The notes beneath the pieces were generated by a model. It was not told the origin of the DNA. It saw only the letters and a list, made by a program, of their open reading frames with translations, and searched no databases. A stretch of 33,988 nucleotides of DNA from Deltaproteobacteria bacterium (lineage in GTDB: Bacteria > Desulfobacterota > Desulfobacteria > Desulfobacterales > Desulfosarcinaceae), in the NCBI GenBank assembly GCA_020444075.1, contig JAHLLR010000054.1, positions 1 through 33,988 of the forward strand. Direction: 5' to 3'. Both the position numbers and the translations under genes were made by a program. The number at the start of each line of letters is the position of its first letter. The stretch's first letter is position 1. Shown one piece after another: positions 1-7,380 of the stretch.

Positions 1-24
1 GTAACCCTCACTTTTTCAAGTGCG

Positions 25-1074
25 GTGTCAGATCAAATCGAAACTAATCCATTTTTAGCCTCGATACTTTTTTGTTTATACCTGACAATAACTGTTAACT
101 ATCTCCTCTTTCATAGCCTTGTCGAAATCTTCAGCATTGTTGTTGCCTTTTCCTTATTCATGATCACCTGGAATTCGAAAAGATACATTAAAAATCAGTA
201 TCTATTATTTATCGGAACTGCATACCTGTTTGTCGCTTTTCTTGATCTGCTACATACTTTGGCCTATAAAGGGATGCCCATATTTACCGACTATGATTAT
301 TACGCCAATCAATTGTGGATAGGTGCAAGGTATATGGAAAGCATAACACTGTTTATTGCTTTCTATTTTCTTGGAACCGGAAAACGAATTAATCCTAAAA
401 TTGTTTTAACAGTATATTCGGTATTCACCATTTTTATTGTCCTGAGCATCTTTTACTGGAAAATATTTCCAATTTGTTTTGTTGATGGAGTTGGCCTTAC
501 TGAATTCAAAAAGGTCAGCGAATTTGTCATTTGCCTGATTCTCATTGCCAGCATAGTACTTCTGAATAAAAACAGATATCGATTTGAAGCCAGAATTTTT
601 TACATTCTTTTGCTATCTATGGTATGCACCATCTTATCCGAACTTGCATTTACCTTCTATATTAACAATTATGGAATATCGAACATCATCGGCCATTATT
701 TCAAACTGATTTCGTTTTTTCTCATTTACAAAGATATAATTGAGACCGGTATTCAAAATCCATATGAAATGATATTTAAAGAACTTGAAAATACCAATAT
801 CAACCTTTCCAAAGAGATTGATGCACGAATCAAAGTTGAAGAGGAGAGAGAGAAGCTGATCAGCGATCTTAAGACGGCTCTCGCCGAGGTTAAAAAATTA
901 AGTGGTCTTCTTCCTATCTGTTCCCATTGTAAAAAAATTCGAGATGACAAAGGGTATTGGAATCAAATCGAGGACTATATCCATAAACACTCGGAGGCAA
1001 AATTCAGCCATAGTATTTGTCAAGAATGTGCCAAAATATATTATCCCGATTATGATATTTACGATCCTGCTTGA
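25..1074 (+). CDS. MASE3 membrane sensor with Cys-rich tail, no output domain
   Basis: Integral membrane protein that probably senses a signal at the inner membrane. Residues about 10-235 hold some seven hydrophobic segments with MASE3 hallmarks, including NYLLFHSLVE and FLDLLHTLAYKGM. A charged coiled coil follows at about 245-290. The C-terminus is the tail seen on many PAS sensors, with CxxC pairs in ICSHCKKIRDD and ICQECAK. MASE3 normally precedes a histidine kinase or GGDEF domain; none is present, and the frame stops right after the tail. The GTG at 25 leaves a normal N-terminus for the family, but no Shine-Dalgarno (SD) sequence is visible and the frame is open to the window edge, so the true start may lie upstream. 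The gene is AT-richer than the later operons. Family assignment is confident; function is not known. Confidence 0.8.
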   Translation: MSDQIETNPFLASILFCLYLTITVNYLLFHSLVEIFSIVVAFSLFMITWNSKRYIKNQYLLFIGTAYLFVAFLDLLHTLAYKGMPIFTDYDYYANQLWIGARYMESITLFIAFYFLGTGKRINPKIVLTVYSVFTIFIVLSIFYWKIFPICFVDGVGLTEFKKVSEFVICLILIASIVLLNKNRYRFEARIFYILLLSMVCTILSELAFTFYINNYGISNIIGHYFKLISFFLIYKDIIETGIQNPYEMIFKELENTNINLSKEIDARIKVEEEREKLISDLKTALAEVKKLSGLLPICSHCKKIRDDKGYWNQIEDYIHKHSEAKFSHSICQECAKIYYPDYDIYDPA

Positions 1075-1170
1075 TCTGGACGGAGAAAGATTTTGGAGGC
1101 CAATTCCATTTGGATAGCAGGACCTTTGTGGTATAATATATTTCTCTGGTCAGAGGCTCCCATAGAAAAG

Positions 1171-1203
1171 AGAAAGCCCTGCCGTCTTTAGATGGCAGGG
1201 CCT
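1171..1203 (-). terminator. Hairpin terminator after the zinc-ribbon gene
   Basis: GCCCTGCC (1176-1183) pairs with GGCAGGGC (1194-1201), with further inner pairing and a TTTA loop. Read on the minus strand it is followed by a T-rich tract (CTTTCTCTTTTC). It lies about 25 bases beyond the stop at 1227. Stem and loop resemble the hairpin at 1937-1974. Confidence 0.65.
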
Positions 1204-1226
1204 CCAAACGCACCTAAAAGCATCCT

Positions 1227-1703
1227 TCAGTCGAACAACCCCCCTCCCGTTTTTTCCAGAGTGAATCTATTACACTCGGGACAGAGATAATAGGTCATGT
1301 CAACTCCGCAGATGTAGCCTTCCCCTTCGATTTCGTCGCCGAGCAAATCGTCAATGTCCAGCACATCATCATCCAAATCTGGACTGTCTGGTTGGGCATC
1401 CTCGACGGGTTCTGGATGGTCATCAGGGACCGGATCTCTGTAAACCGGCCTCGATTTTACCACGGATTTTCGTCGCAACTGCCCAAGTTCAGGTTCGCTG
1501 TAGGGGATGACATTCAGGCCATCGCACTTGGAACATTTGAATGGAATGGCGTTTTCGTTGATGTTGACCAACTCCCGGCAATCCCGACAAAGGGCCGGGG
1601 CCAAACTGATTCCTTGCTCACGGTAAATCGGGTTCATCCCGATTCCCCATTTAGCGTATGCCTCATAACCACATTTGCACGTGAAATCTGAACAGATTCC
1701 CAT
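1227..1703 (-). CDS. Zinc-ribbon conserved hypothetical protein
   Basis: A 158-aa soluble protein of unknown function. It has four cysteine clusters: CKC near the N-terminus, CRDC at about 38-41, CSKC at about 56-59 and CPEC near residue 144. The layout is that of zinc-ribbon knuckles. Between the third and last clusters lies a very acidic, probably disordered linker rich in D, E and P. The N-terminus (MGICSDFTCKCGYEA) resembles a family of small zinc-ribbon hypotheticals. I chose the ATG at 1703 because GGAGG sits 8 bases upstream; an ATG at 1718 would add five residues but overlaps that SD. It lies 36 bases after the acidic 54-aa gene and likely shares its transcript, ending at the hairpin at 1171-1203. 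Confidence 0.65.
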   Translation of the reverse strand: MGICSDFTCKCGYEAYAKWGIGMNPIYREQGISLAPALCRDCRELVNINENAIPFKCSKCDGLNVIPYSEPELGQLRRKSVVKSRPVYRDPVPDDHPEPVEDAQPDSPDLDDDVLDIDDLLGDEIEGEGYICGVDMTYYLCPECNRFTLEKTGGGLFD

Positions 1704-1739
1704 AGTCAAATCCTCCATTAGTTATACGTTCTCAATCGG

Positions 1740-1904
1740 TCAAATTTTCGAAATGATGTTCCAATAATCACCGCCGGAATCGTCGTTTTCCCTTCTGATG
1801 CGGTCCTGTTCCCGTTTTTCCCTGGCTATGTCCTCGGACAAGGGGCCCATGATCATCCAGTCTTGCCAATCAATGCCGTCGGAATCATCAAAACAGTCGT
1901 CCAT
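1740..1904 (-). CDS. Small acidic hypothetical protein, 54 aa
   Basis: A 54-aa protein with an acidic N-terminal third (DDCFDDSDGIDWQDW), a charged helix-like middle and a short C-terminus. I recognise no family. The ATG at 1904 was chosen because AGAAAGGAG lies just upstream at optimal spacing; the longer reading frame to 1952 runs into the hairpin at 1937-1974 and is unlikely. It is the first gene of a two-gene minus-strand unit with the zinc-ribbon protein. Its charge suggests a partner-binding protein, but that is only a guess. Confidence 0.5.
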   Translation of the reverse strand: MDDCFDDSDGIDWQDWMIMGPLSEDIAREKREQDRIRRENDDSGGDYWNIISKI

Positions 1905-1930
1905 AATGTGCTCCTTTCTAAAGGTTCTCC

Positions 1931-1990
1931 AAAAAGTGAGGAGCCCCGCCACCTTTCGATGACAGGGCTCCTCATTGAATTATTTTTTTT
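1931..1990. terminator. Bidirectional hairpin terminator
   Basis: TGAGGAGCCC (1937-1946) pairs perfectly with GGGCTCCTCA (1965-1974). On the plus strand an ATTATTTTTTTT tract follows; on the minus strand CTTTTT follows directly. It could end transcripts from either side, for example the [2Fe-2S] gene at 2121-2276, and it insulates the gene pair below 1904. Confidence 0.65.
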
Positions 1991-2120
1991 GATTCTACCG
2001 GTCAGTTAAACCGCGTACTGGGGATGATCGCACGCAAGGTTTGACGAATGCCCATCAGAACAGAGGTCTTTTTTTCTTGAGCATCAATCGATCCACCACC
2101 TGGCGGACATCTGGGAGACA

Positions 2121-2276
2121 TCAACGGCCTTTGGGATTTTTAACCGCACACTGACATCCCCCAAGTTTTTTGGCTTCAATAATCTCTACCATTATTGTCG
2201 AATAGCCGTTTTGTTTAATATCATCAGCAATATCTGATTCTTCGTACTCAAAGCAATGGCATATAAAGTCGTTCAT
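2121..2276 (-). CDS. BFD-like [2Fe-2S]-binding small protein
   Basis: A 51-aa protein resembling stand-alone (2Fe-2S)-binding domains of the bacterioferritin-associated ferredoxin (BFD)/CopZ N-terminal type. Cluster ligands appear as CHC at residues 6-8 and CQC at 41-43, the C-x-C plus C-x-C spacing of this fold. The middle part NGYSTIMVEIIEAKKLGG and the ending AVKNPKGR match my memory of the small family. Such proteins transfer electrons or handle iron and redox signals. The start at 2276 has an AGGG-type SD about 9 bases upstream. The frame is short enough to be missed by gene finders with a 60-codon limit. No obvious partner gene is adjacent. Confidence 0.75.
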   Translation of the reverse strand: MNDFICHCFEYEESDIADDIKQNGYSTIMVEIIEAKKLGGCQCAVKNPKGR

Positions 2277-2349
2277 TTTGAATCCCTGAGAATGGTGCCT
2301 TTTATCCCCGCTGATTTTTTTCTATCAGCTGCATTTGCCTCCAATTATA

Positions 2350-2604
2350 TCAATAACCGCACTGGCTGCAAATGATTTTGTATTCCTTGCCGTTGCGAAT
2401 GGTCACGTCGTTACCCAGATTTGTCCCGAGGGTCACGTGGTGGCCACACAATGAAGCCGGAACTTTTTCCTGGCCAGCACTCGTTTCAGTATGTCGCCCA
2501 TGCATGTAGGGTCTCAGCATGGCCAATGCACGGGGGAGTGCCGGGGAGGGTTCACTGTCGGCCCTGTCCAAGCCCCCGCCGCTCACAATTGCCCGACCAT
2601 CCAC
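2350..2604 (-). CDS. Doubtful small ORF ending in a Cys pair
   Basis: An 84-codon frame. Only the C-terminal 35 residues look protein-like (SLCGHHVTLGTNLGN then KIICSQCGY). The N-terminal half is rich in R, P, G and A and reads like noncoding sequence, and no SD precedes the first ATG. It may be a gene remnant or a shorter gene with another start. From 2605 to 2874 I see no gene, only an inverted repeat (ATCTCCACC / GGTGGAGAT) near 2798-2840. Confidence 0.2.
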   Translation of the reverse strand: MDGRAIVSGGGLDRADSEPSPALPRALAMLRPYMHGRHTETSAGQEKVPASLCGHHVTLGTNLGNDVTIRNGKEYKIICSQCGY

Positions 2605-2874
2605 CTATGATTTGAAAAAAGACATCAATGTAATTGGGATAGATCTGACCAAAAGAGCAAGTTGATAGTTGAGGTACCATGTGACCATATTGTAAAACCC
2701 CCAAAGGTTCATGGCCGTTGGCTTCCCGGGTTCACTCCCAGGGACCTCGGAATCAATTCCGGACCGGGATTTGACGTTTCATTTGGGCATTAGCAATATC
2801 TCCACCAACGTTGTGCCGATATTTGGAAACCGGTGGAGATTCTTAACACCCAGGGACCTTCCGATTTCTCACCG

Positions 2875-4506
2875 TTAACAGCGGATAACTTTCCCGGCCA
2901 GTCTGCCTTCAACCATGCAACCCTTTTCAACAACATGTTGACCGTTGATGAAGACATGTTCAATGCCTTTGGGTCGGCCGGAGGGCAGCTTTCCAGCGCC
3001 AGGAGAATCGGAGATGGTATTGGGGTCGAAAACGACGATGTCGGCGCGCTTTCCCCGTTTCAGAATACCCCTGTCGGCAATTCCAAAACGCTGGGCGCTG
3101 GCATGGGTCATGCGATGAATGGCGGATTGCAGGTCAAAGAGTTTTCTCTTTCCTGAAAAGTCTCCCAGGATTTTGGGAAAGGTGCCTATCGCCGCAGGAT
3201 TGGGAAAGCCGGCCGCTTTGATGACCGCGTCGGTTTCAAACAGGCAATAGTCCAGAGAAAGGACCTTTTCAATTGGTTTTTCATTGCCGGGCTCGCCACT
3301 GTATGTATGGAACAGCATCAGTGTTGCGCCTCTGCTTTTCTCCGCCAGATCCACCATGGCCTTGAAAGGGCTGCAGTTCCATTCCTTGGCCACATCAGTG
3401 ATCCGCAATCCGTTCAGATGCTCCAGACCGTCGATCCCGACCTCCATGATCTGAAAATCCTTATAGGTGAACCCCACCAGCCGGAAACCGATTTCCAGCT
3501 CCAGTTTCAGGCGCGTCCGTGCTGTCAGACTTTTAAAACAATCAGGAATCCCGGCCAGGAACCAGTAGGGAAATGGCGCCATGATGGTTGTATTGCCACA
3601 CAGGAAGGGAAAGGCATCCACCATGATGTCCACACCCCGTCCACGGGCCTTTTCCACCAGTTCGATGCAGGTATCAGCCGTCGACCAGCTATGGCGGCCG
3701 ACAAAAATAAAATGGGATATCTGCAGGCGGACGCCGGTTTCTTCCGCAATTTCAATGGCTTCTTTTAATGCTCTTACATTATGGGCAGAAAACGATACCA
3801 GTGGGTAGCAAGGGGAAATTTTTGAAAACGCCTTCATGTGCATTGTCACCGGTTTGTTCCGGTCGGCGGCCACCCTGCAGAAGGCCTTCAACTCGTCCAG
3901 GCTGGCATACATTCCAGGATCATATCCCAATCCGAAACTGAGTCCGCAAGCTCCTTCATCCAGAGCTTTTGCGGCCTCATCCATGCAGCGCTTCCGTTCT
4001 TCCTCCGACAGTTCGGCCCTGCCGGCCTTGCTGAAGCTATATCGCAGCGTGGCATGCCCTGCCAGTTCCGCCATATTGACCAGCAGTGGGGAATCCTCCA
4101 TGTGTTTAAAAAAGTCGTCGAAGCCGGTCCACGTGTACGCGAAAGGACGGGCGATGGCGATGGTGGCCAGGGTCTCGACCTGTTCAATGGCTTCGGGAAC
4201 GATCGGAGCCGGAGAAATCCCGCAGTTTCCCCCGACAATCGTGGTTATGCCTTGCTCCACCAGCGGCTTCAACACCTCGGCATGGTTTTGAGCCGGCAGG
4301 ACAAAGTCCGCATGGGAATGCATGTCAATGAATCCGGGGGAGATGGCCATTCCATGAGCTTCTATCGACTTTTCTGCGGGCGGAAGTGTTCCGTTCCCTT
4401 TGAAAATCCCGGCGACACTATCATTTTCAATGAGGATGCTACCCTTGAAAGGCTTTTCGCCGCTGCCATCAAGCACCAAACCGTTTTTTAAAAGGATTGT
4501 GCTCAT
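2875..4506 (-). CDS. N-acyl-D-amino-acid deacylase (D-aminoacylase family amidohydrolase)
   Basis: A cytosolic metal-dependent amidohydrolase that probably cleaves N-acyl-D-amino acids to the free D-amino acid and a carboxylate. At 543 aa it is near the usual family length. The N-terminal beta-sandwich strand (LLKNGLVLDGSGEKPF) leads into the metal motif HSHAD at residues 63-67. NCGIS, a cysteine position typical of D-aminoacylases, follows near residue 95. ISHFIF and ETDA supply later metal and catalytic positions. The C-terminus returns to the sandwich with GILKRGKRADIVVFDP. The start at 4506 has GGAGG closely upstream. It stands alone, with repeat-rich DNA on its upstream side. The exact substrate (acyl-D-Glu, D-Asp or other) cannot be read from the sequence, and a related amidohydrolase activity is possible. 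Confidence 0.85.
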   Translation of the reverse strand: MSTILLKNGLVLDGSGEKPFKGSILIENDSVAGIFKGNGTLPPAEKSIEAHGMAISPGFIDMHSHADFVLPAQNHAEVLKPLVEQGITTIVGGNCGISPAPIVPEAIEQVETLATIAIARPFAYTWTGFDDFFKHMEDSPLLVNMAELAGHATLRYSFSKAGRAELSEEERKRCMDEAAKALDEGACGLSFGLGYDPGMYASLDELKAFCRVAADRNKPVTMHMKAFSKISPCYPLVSFSAHNVRALKEAIEIAEETGVRLQISHFIFVGRHSWSTADTCIELVEKARGRGVDIMVDAFPFLCGNTTIMAPFPYWFLAGIPDCFKSLTARTRLKLELEIGFRLVGFTYKDFQIMEVGIDGLEHLNGLRITDVAKEWNCSPFKAMVDLAEKSRGATLMLFHTYSGEPGNEKPIEKVLSLDYCLFETDAVIKAAGFPNPAAIGTFPKILGDFSGKRKLFDLQSAIHRMTHASAQRFGIADRGILKRGKRADIVVFDPNTISDSPGAGKLPSGRPKGIEHVFINGQHVVEKGCMVEGRLAGKVIRC

Positions 4507-4635
4507 TTTCCTCCATGGTTTAATATACTTGAAATTTTAGAGATATTGATTTCATCATTTTTTTTTCGATTGGGTGGGGAGTCGGTTACCGGATGGACCT
4601 TTACGGCGGCCGTTTGAAAATATTTTTAATTGAGA

Positions 4636-4655
4636 GAGCCGATTTCAAAACGCCC
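4636..4655. repeat. Solo end of a family B palindromic element
   Basis: GAGCCGATTTCAAAACGCCC closely matches the terminal arm of the 142-bp elements at 6015-6156 and 11545-11686, but no second arm follows. It is probably a decayed copy, 41 bases from the family A element. Confidence 0.5.
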
Positions 4656-4696
4656 TTGGCTTAACACTTCAAACGTAACACTTAAAACTGATAGCC

Positions 4697-4836
4697 TCGT
4701 AAAAAGTCCCCCAGGTGTCATTCCCGCGGAGGCGGGGCACGTAGTGAAGCTTTAGCGCTATCTATAACTATTTGAATCTTATGGATCCCCGTCTTCACGG
4801 GGATGACAAAAAACCTGAGATCTCGACTTTTTACGA
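4697..4836. repeat. MITE-like palindromic element (family A), 140 bp
   Basis: Perfect 12-bp terminal inverted repeats, TCGTAAAAAGTC (4697-4708) and GACTTTTTACGA (4825-4836). Just inside lie a second pair of related arms, GTCATTCCCGCGGAGGCGGG and its imperfect partner ending CGGGGATGAC, each able to form its own hairpin. The direct repeat TAAAACTGAT flanks the element at 4683-4692 and 4843-4852. There is no coding capacity. Apart from this element and the family B fragment, 4507-5046 shows nothing I can name. Confidence 0.7.
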
Positions 4837-5046
4837 TTCCAGTAAAACTGATCCGTAGACCATTTTAATTGTTCTACCATGACGAATCAGAATCCGGATG
4901 GAGCTTTCCAGAGAAGCGCGTAAAATTATTGACTCAATCCATCGACTTTCGATTTGATCGAAAACCGGAAATCTATACGGCCAAATTCGTTGGTATATGC
5001 ATCGTAAAATACGGCTCCGAAGGTTCCAATTAGGTGCCCGACCCCT

Positions 5047-5226
5047 TTATTTGTACCCGAGGAAGACAAGTTCCCAGTTAAGGACTCCAAAGATCAGCAT
5101 CAGGACGGAGAGTCCTCCCAACAGCCATGCCAGCGTCTCGACACTCGGTTTGCCCTTCCTGCGGCCCCATCTGAACAGTGCAAACAATCCGGAAAAGTAC
5201 AACACAATCAGAATCGCTTTCCACAT
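5047..5226 (-). CDS. Small membrane protein, 59 aa
   Basis: A 59-aa protein with two predicted transmembrane helices (about residues 3-19 and 33-54) joined by a basic loop (RWGRRKGKPS), so the loop should face the cytoplasm. I recognise no family. The start at 5226 is well supported by AAAGGAGG seven bases upstream; the longer frame to 5301 has no such signal. It lies 90 bases after the end of the DUF6946-like gene on the same strand, but with its own strong SD. Confidence 0.6.
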   Translation of the reverse strand: MWKAILIVLYFSGLFALFRWGRRKGKPSVETLAWLLGGLSVLMLIFGVLNWELVFLGYK

Positions 5227-5316
5227 ATCCAACCTCCTTTCAGAAGGTTCCATTTTTACGCCCGGATTATTGGTACTTCCTAAGGCGGGGTTCTTTGTCA
5301 AGGAATATGAACACGG

Positions 5317-5967
5317 CTACCCTTTGATCCAGGCCAGATAAAGGTGGATGTCACCAATTTTCCCGGCAGAATGGACTTGATCCATACTTGTATAGACCTC
5401 GAACAAATCCGCGAAAGCAGCGTAGTCTTCAAACCAATTGTATGTCGGGCTGAATGAATGAACGAGCATGGCGGCCGTTAATGCCTTGAACCGTTTCGCT
5501 TCCAATATGGCTGAAGCGGTTCGGTGCAGGAGTTGGTATCGGACTTCCTGAACCTGGTCCGGGTCCAGCCCCAGCGTCCTGCACAGAAAGCCCAATCTTT
5601 TAACCTTCCCCGGTGACGGGTCAACAAACCACTCCCTGACGAGCGGTCCGAAAGGTTCGTTGACTTTACCTTCAACCATGATGCTCACAAGGCCATGCCG
5701 GTCCCTTGCCAGGCAGAATATGTCGTTCTGTGAAGCAGCACCGCCTCCTGGAAGGCTAACCTTGTACTCCGGGATCGCCAGGAGCAACTCAACATCCTCA
5801 AGTGCGGGAACCGACTCCAAAGCCTCCTTGATCTCGCTGGGGAAACCCTCGGCCTGCTCCCAACGGTGAGCAAGAGCATATGCAGAATATCCCTCCTTCC
5901 AATGCAGATCGGGATCTGCCAGAAGGTGTTTCCAGTCATCGGGGCCTTTGGTTGGAATGAGTATCAT
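5317..5967 (-). CDS. DUF6946-like protein, possible PD-(D/E)XK fold
   Basis: A 216-aa soluble protein. The pattern TKGPDDWKHLLADP, then VSLPGGGAASQNDIFCLAR, then MVEGKVNEPFGP, then RYQLLHRTASAILEAKRF matches my memory of the family called DUF6946. The acidic residue in QND followed by the E-G-K in VEGK fits the catalytic layout of a PD-(D/E)XK nuclease-like core, so nucleic-acid cleavage is possible but unproven. The starting ATG at 5967 is preceded by GGAAGG. No methylase or toxin-antitoxin partner lies beside it. The family is usually an orphan gene. The family call is from memory and the nuclease idea is inference. Confidence 0.6.
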   Translation of the reverse strand: MILIPTKGPDDWKHLLADPDLHWKEGYSAYALAHRWEQAEGFPSEIKEALESVPALEDVELLLAIPEYKVSLPGGGAASQNDIFCLARDRHGLVSIMVEGKVNEPFGPLVREWFVDPSPGKVKRLGFLCRTLGLDPDQVQEVRYQLLHRTASAILEAKRFKALTAAMLVHSFSPTYNWFEDYAAFADLFEVYTSMDQVHSAGKIGDIHLYLAWIKG

Positions 5968-6014
5968 CGCAGTCCTTTCACCTTCCTTTGAGAATTGATT
6001 CAGCGATCTCTATT

Positions 6015-6156
6015 GAGCCTGTTTCAAATCGTCTGAGTTCGGTCAAGATCAAGGCGGGCGATCATTTCAACCGCAGGCGTAGCCGCGCTACGTTGAGGAT
6101 TGAAATGTGAGCCCAACGCCGATATTGGCCGAAATGGGGCGTTTTGAAATTGGCTC
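6015..6156. repeat. MITE-like palindromic element (family B), copy 1
   Basis: 142 bp bounded by GAGCCTGTTTCAAA and its imperfect inverse TTTTGAAATTGGCTC. The centre is a hairpin with arms GCGTAGC / GCTACG between TTTCAACCG and GATTGAAA. TATT flanks both sides, a possible 4-bp target duplication. By hand alignment it matches the reverse complement of 11545-11686 over the full 142 bp with about 15 mismatches and no gap. From 6157 to 6449 I see no further feature. Confidence 0.8.
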
Positions 6157-6449
6157 TATTGATTGAATTTTAGGAAAGCCAAGGCCGGACAGGATCTGCT
6201 CTAAGATGCCATATCTCGTCAGCTCCATAGATAAACTCCGTGAAGGTGATAGTGGAAATGAAAGTCGGAAATGGAATCACGTTCGCAAAGATTCGTATTC
6301 CTGTCAAGGGGTTGGTTCATTGTTGACAATCGGCCCAAGACCGGATTAATCTTGAATGACCATCCTGTTTGAGTGCCTTTTCCATCGGATCCATGGTTTC
6401 GCCGCATTAACCTGCTGGCCGCCAACTGTTGGGGTTAGCGTGTTGTCTC

Positions 6450-7133
6450 ATGAAAAATTTATTCACATTTTTTCTGACGCTATCCCTCATCACTTATTCA
6501 TCACCGGGCTGGGCATGGCACGATGAAACCCACCTGGCCGTTGCCAATGCCGCCGGCTATGAAAAATGGTTCAATGCCGCCGGGGCCGACATCACCAAGA
6601 TCAAGGCCGGAGACGTCGAAAATAAGAACCACTATGTGCACAATCCGCCAGGGACTGTCGTCACCGCCGCAATGGTCCTCGACCAGGCCGACCGTTACAA
6701 CCACTCCCATGACGCGAATGGTCATCTTTATGGTGCCATTATTGCTTCAATAAGGGAATACCGCACGACGACCCAAACGGGAAAATACGCCCAATACCAT
6801 CTGGCCTTCTGCGCGCACTATGTCGGAGATCTGTCCCAGCCGCTGCATAACATTTTACCCAACAATTACAACCAGCATAATCACGCCGCCACTGATGGCA
6901 TTATAAACGATGAAGTCCTTTATAATCTGTCCCTGATCGAAATTTATCCCATCAATATCCAGTCTGAAGGGGACCTTGCCCGAGAAATAGCCCGGATCGC
7001 CAATCTTTCGATAAATCTGGGATACCAGTTGGAAATGGAAGACCGGATGCTTTCCAGGCAGGAAGCTTATGAACAGATCAGCCACAGTGCGTCGCTGTTT
7101 CGGGCCATCTTAGAATATGTTGACAGGCAGTGA
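6450..7133 (+). CDS. Secreted S1/P1 nuclease / zinc phospholipase C-like protein
   Basis: A 227-aa exported zinc-dependent phosphodiesterase of the P1 nuclease/phospholipase C fold. A signal peptide covers residues 1-22, and cleavage after GWA would leave Trp23 as the mature N-terminus, which in this family coordinates zinc. The other ligand positions of P1 nuclease are visible at matching spacing: H28 (Trp1 to His6), D and H in AGDVENKNHYVH, H-x3-D in AHYVGD, H six residues on in PLHN, and H-x3-D in NHAATD. The mature length of about 205 aa is short for P1 nuclease (about 270). The ATG at 6450 is chosen over the TTG at 6429 because it begins the signal peptide. The substrate (nucleic acid or phospholipid) is open. 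The next gene is another secreted phosphodiesterase-like enzyme. Confidence 0.75.
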   Translation: MKNLFTFFLTLSLITYSSPGWAWHDETHLAVANAAGYEKWFNAAGADITKIKAGDVENKNHYVHNPPGTVVTAAMVLDQADRYNHSHDANGHLYGAIIASIREYRTTTQTGKYAQYHLAFCAHYVGDLSQPLHNILPNNYNQHNHAATDGIINDEVLYNLSLIEIYPINIQSEGDLAREIARIANLSINLGYQLEMEDRMLSRQEAYEQISHSASLFRAILEYVDRQ

Positions 7134-7380
7134 GGGGATTCCATGAATCATGGAATCAAAAGAAAGAGCAGATTATCGGAATCTTTGACATTGCAGAATC
7201 CTGCCAGGCCGTGCTAACAATTTAACAATCCCATTGTTCACATATTTTTCTCTTTCCACACTCCATGGATATTAGCGGGTTCATACTCGCTTAATGGTTT
7301 TGTATTTTATCAGGCGTTCAGGTTTGCCCAGTGGCGTTCACCATCTTTTTTTATCATCTAATGAAGGGGGAGGTATTGCC

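Noticed and set aside
2004-2122. 39-codon minus ORF overlapping the [2Fe-2S] stop as TGATG
   Set aside because: Possible coupling, but the peptide looks unstructured and lies before a terminator; more likely untranslated sequence.
7224-7238. AACAAT-CCC-ATTGTT inverted repeat before the EEP gene
   Set aside because: The arms are short and AT-rich; it may be a weak terminator or operator but could easily be chance.
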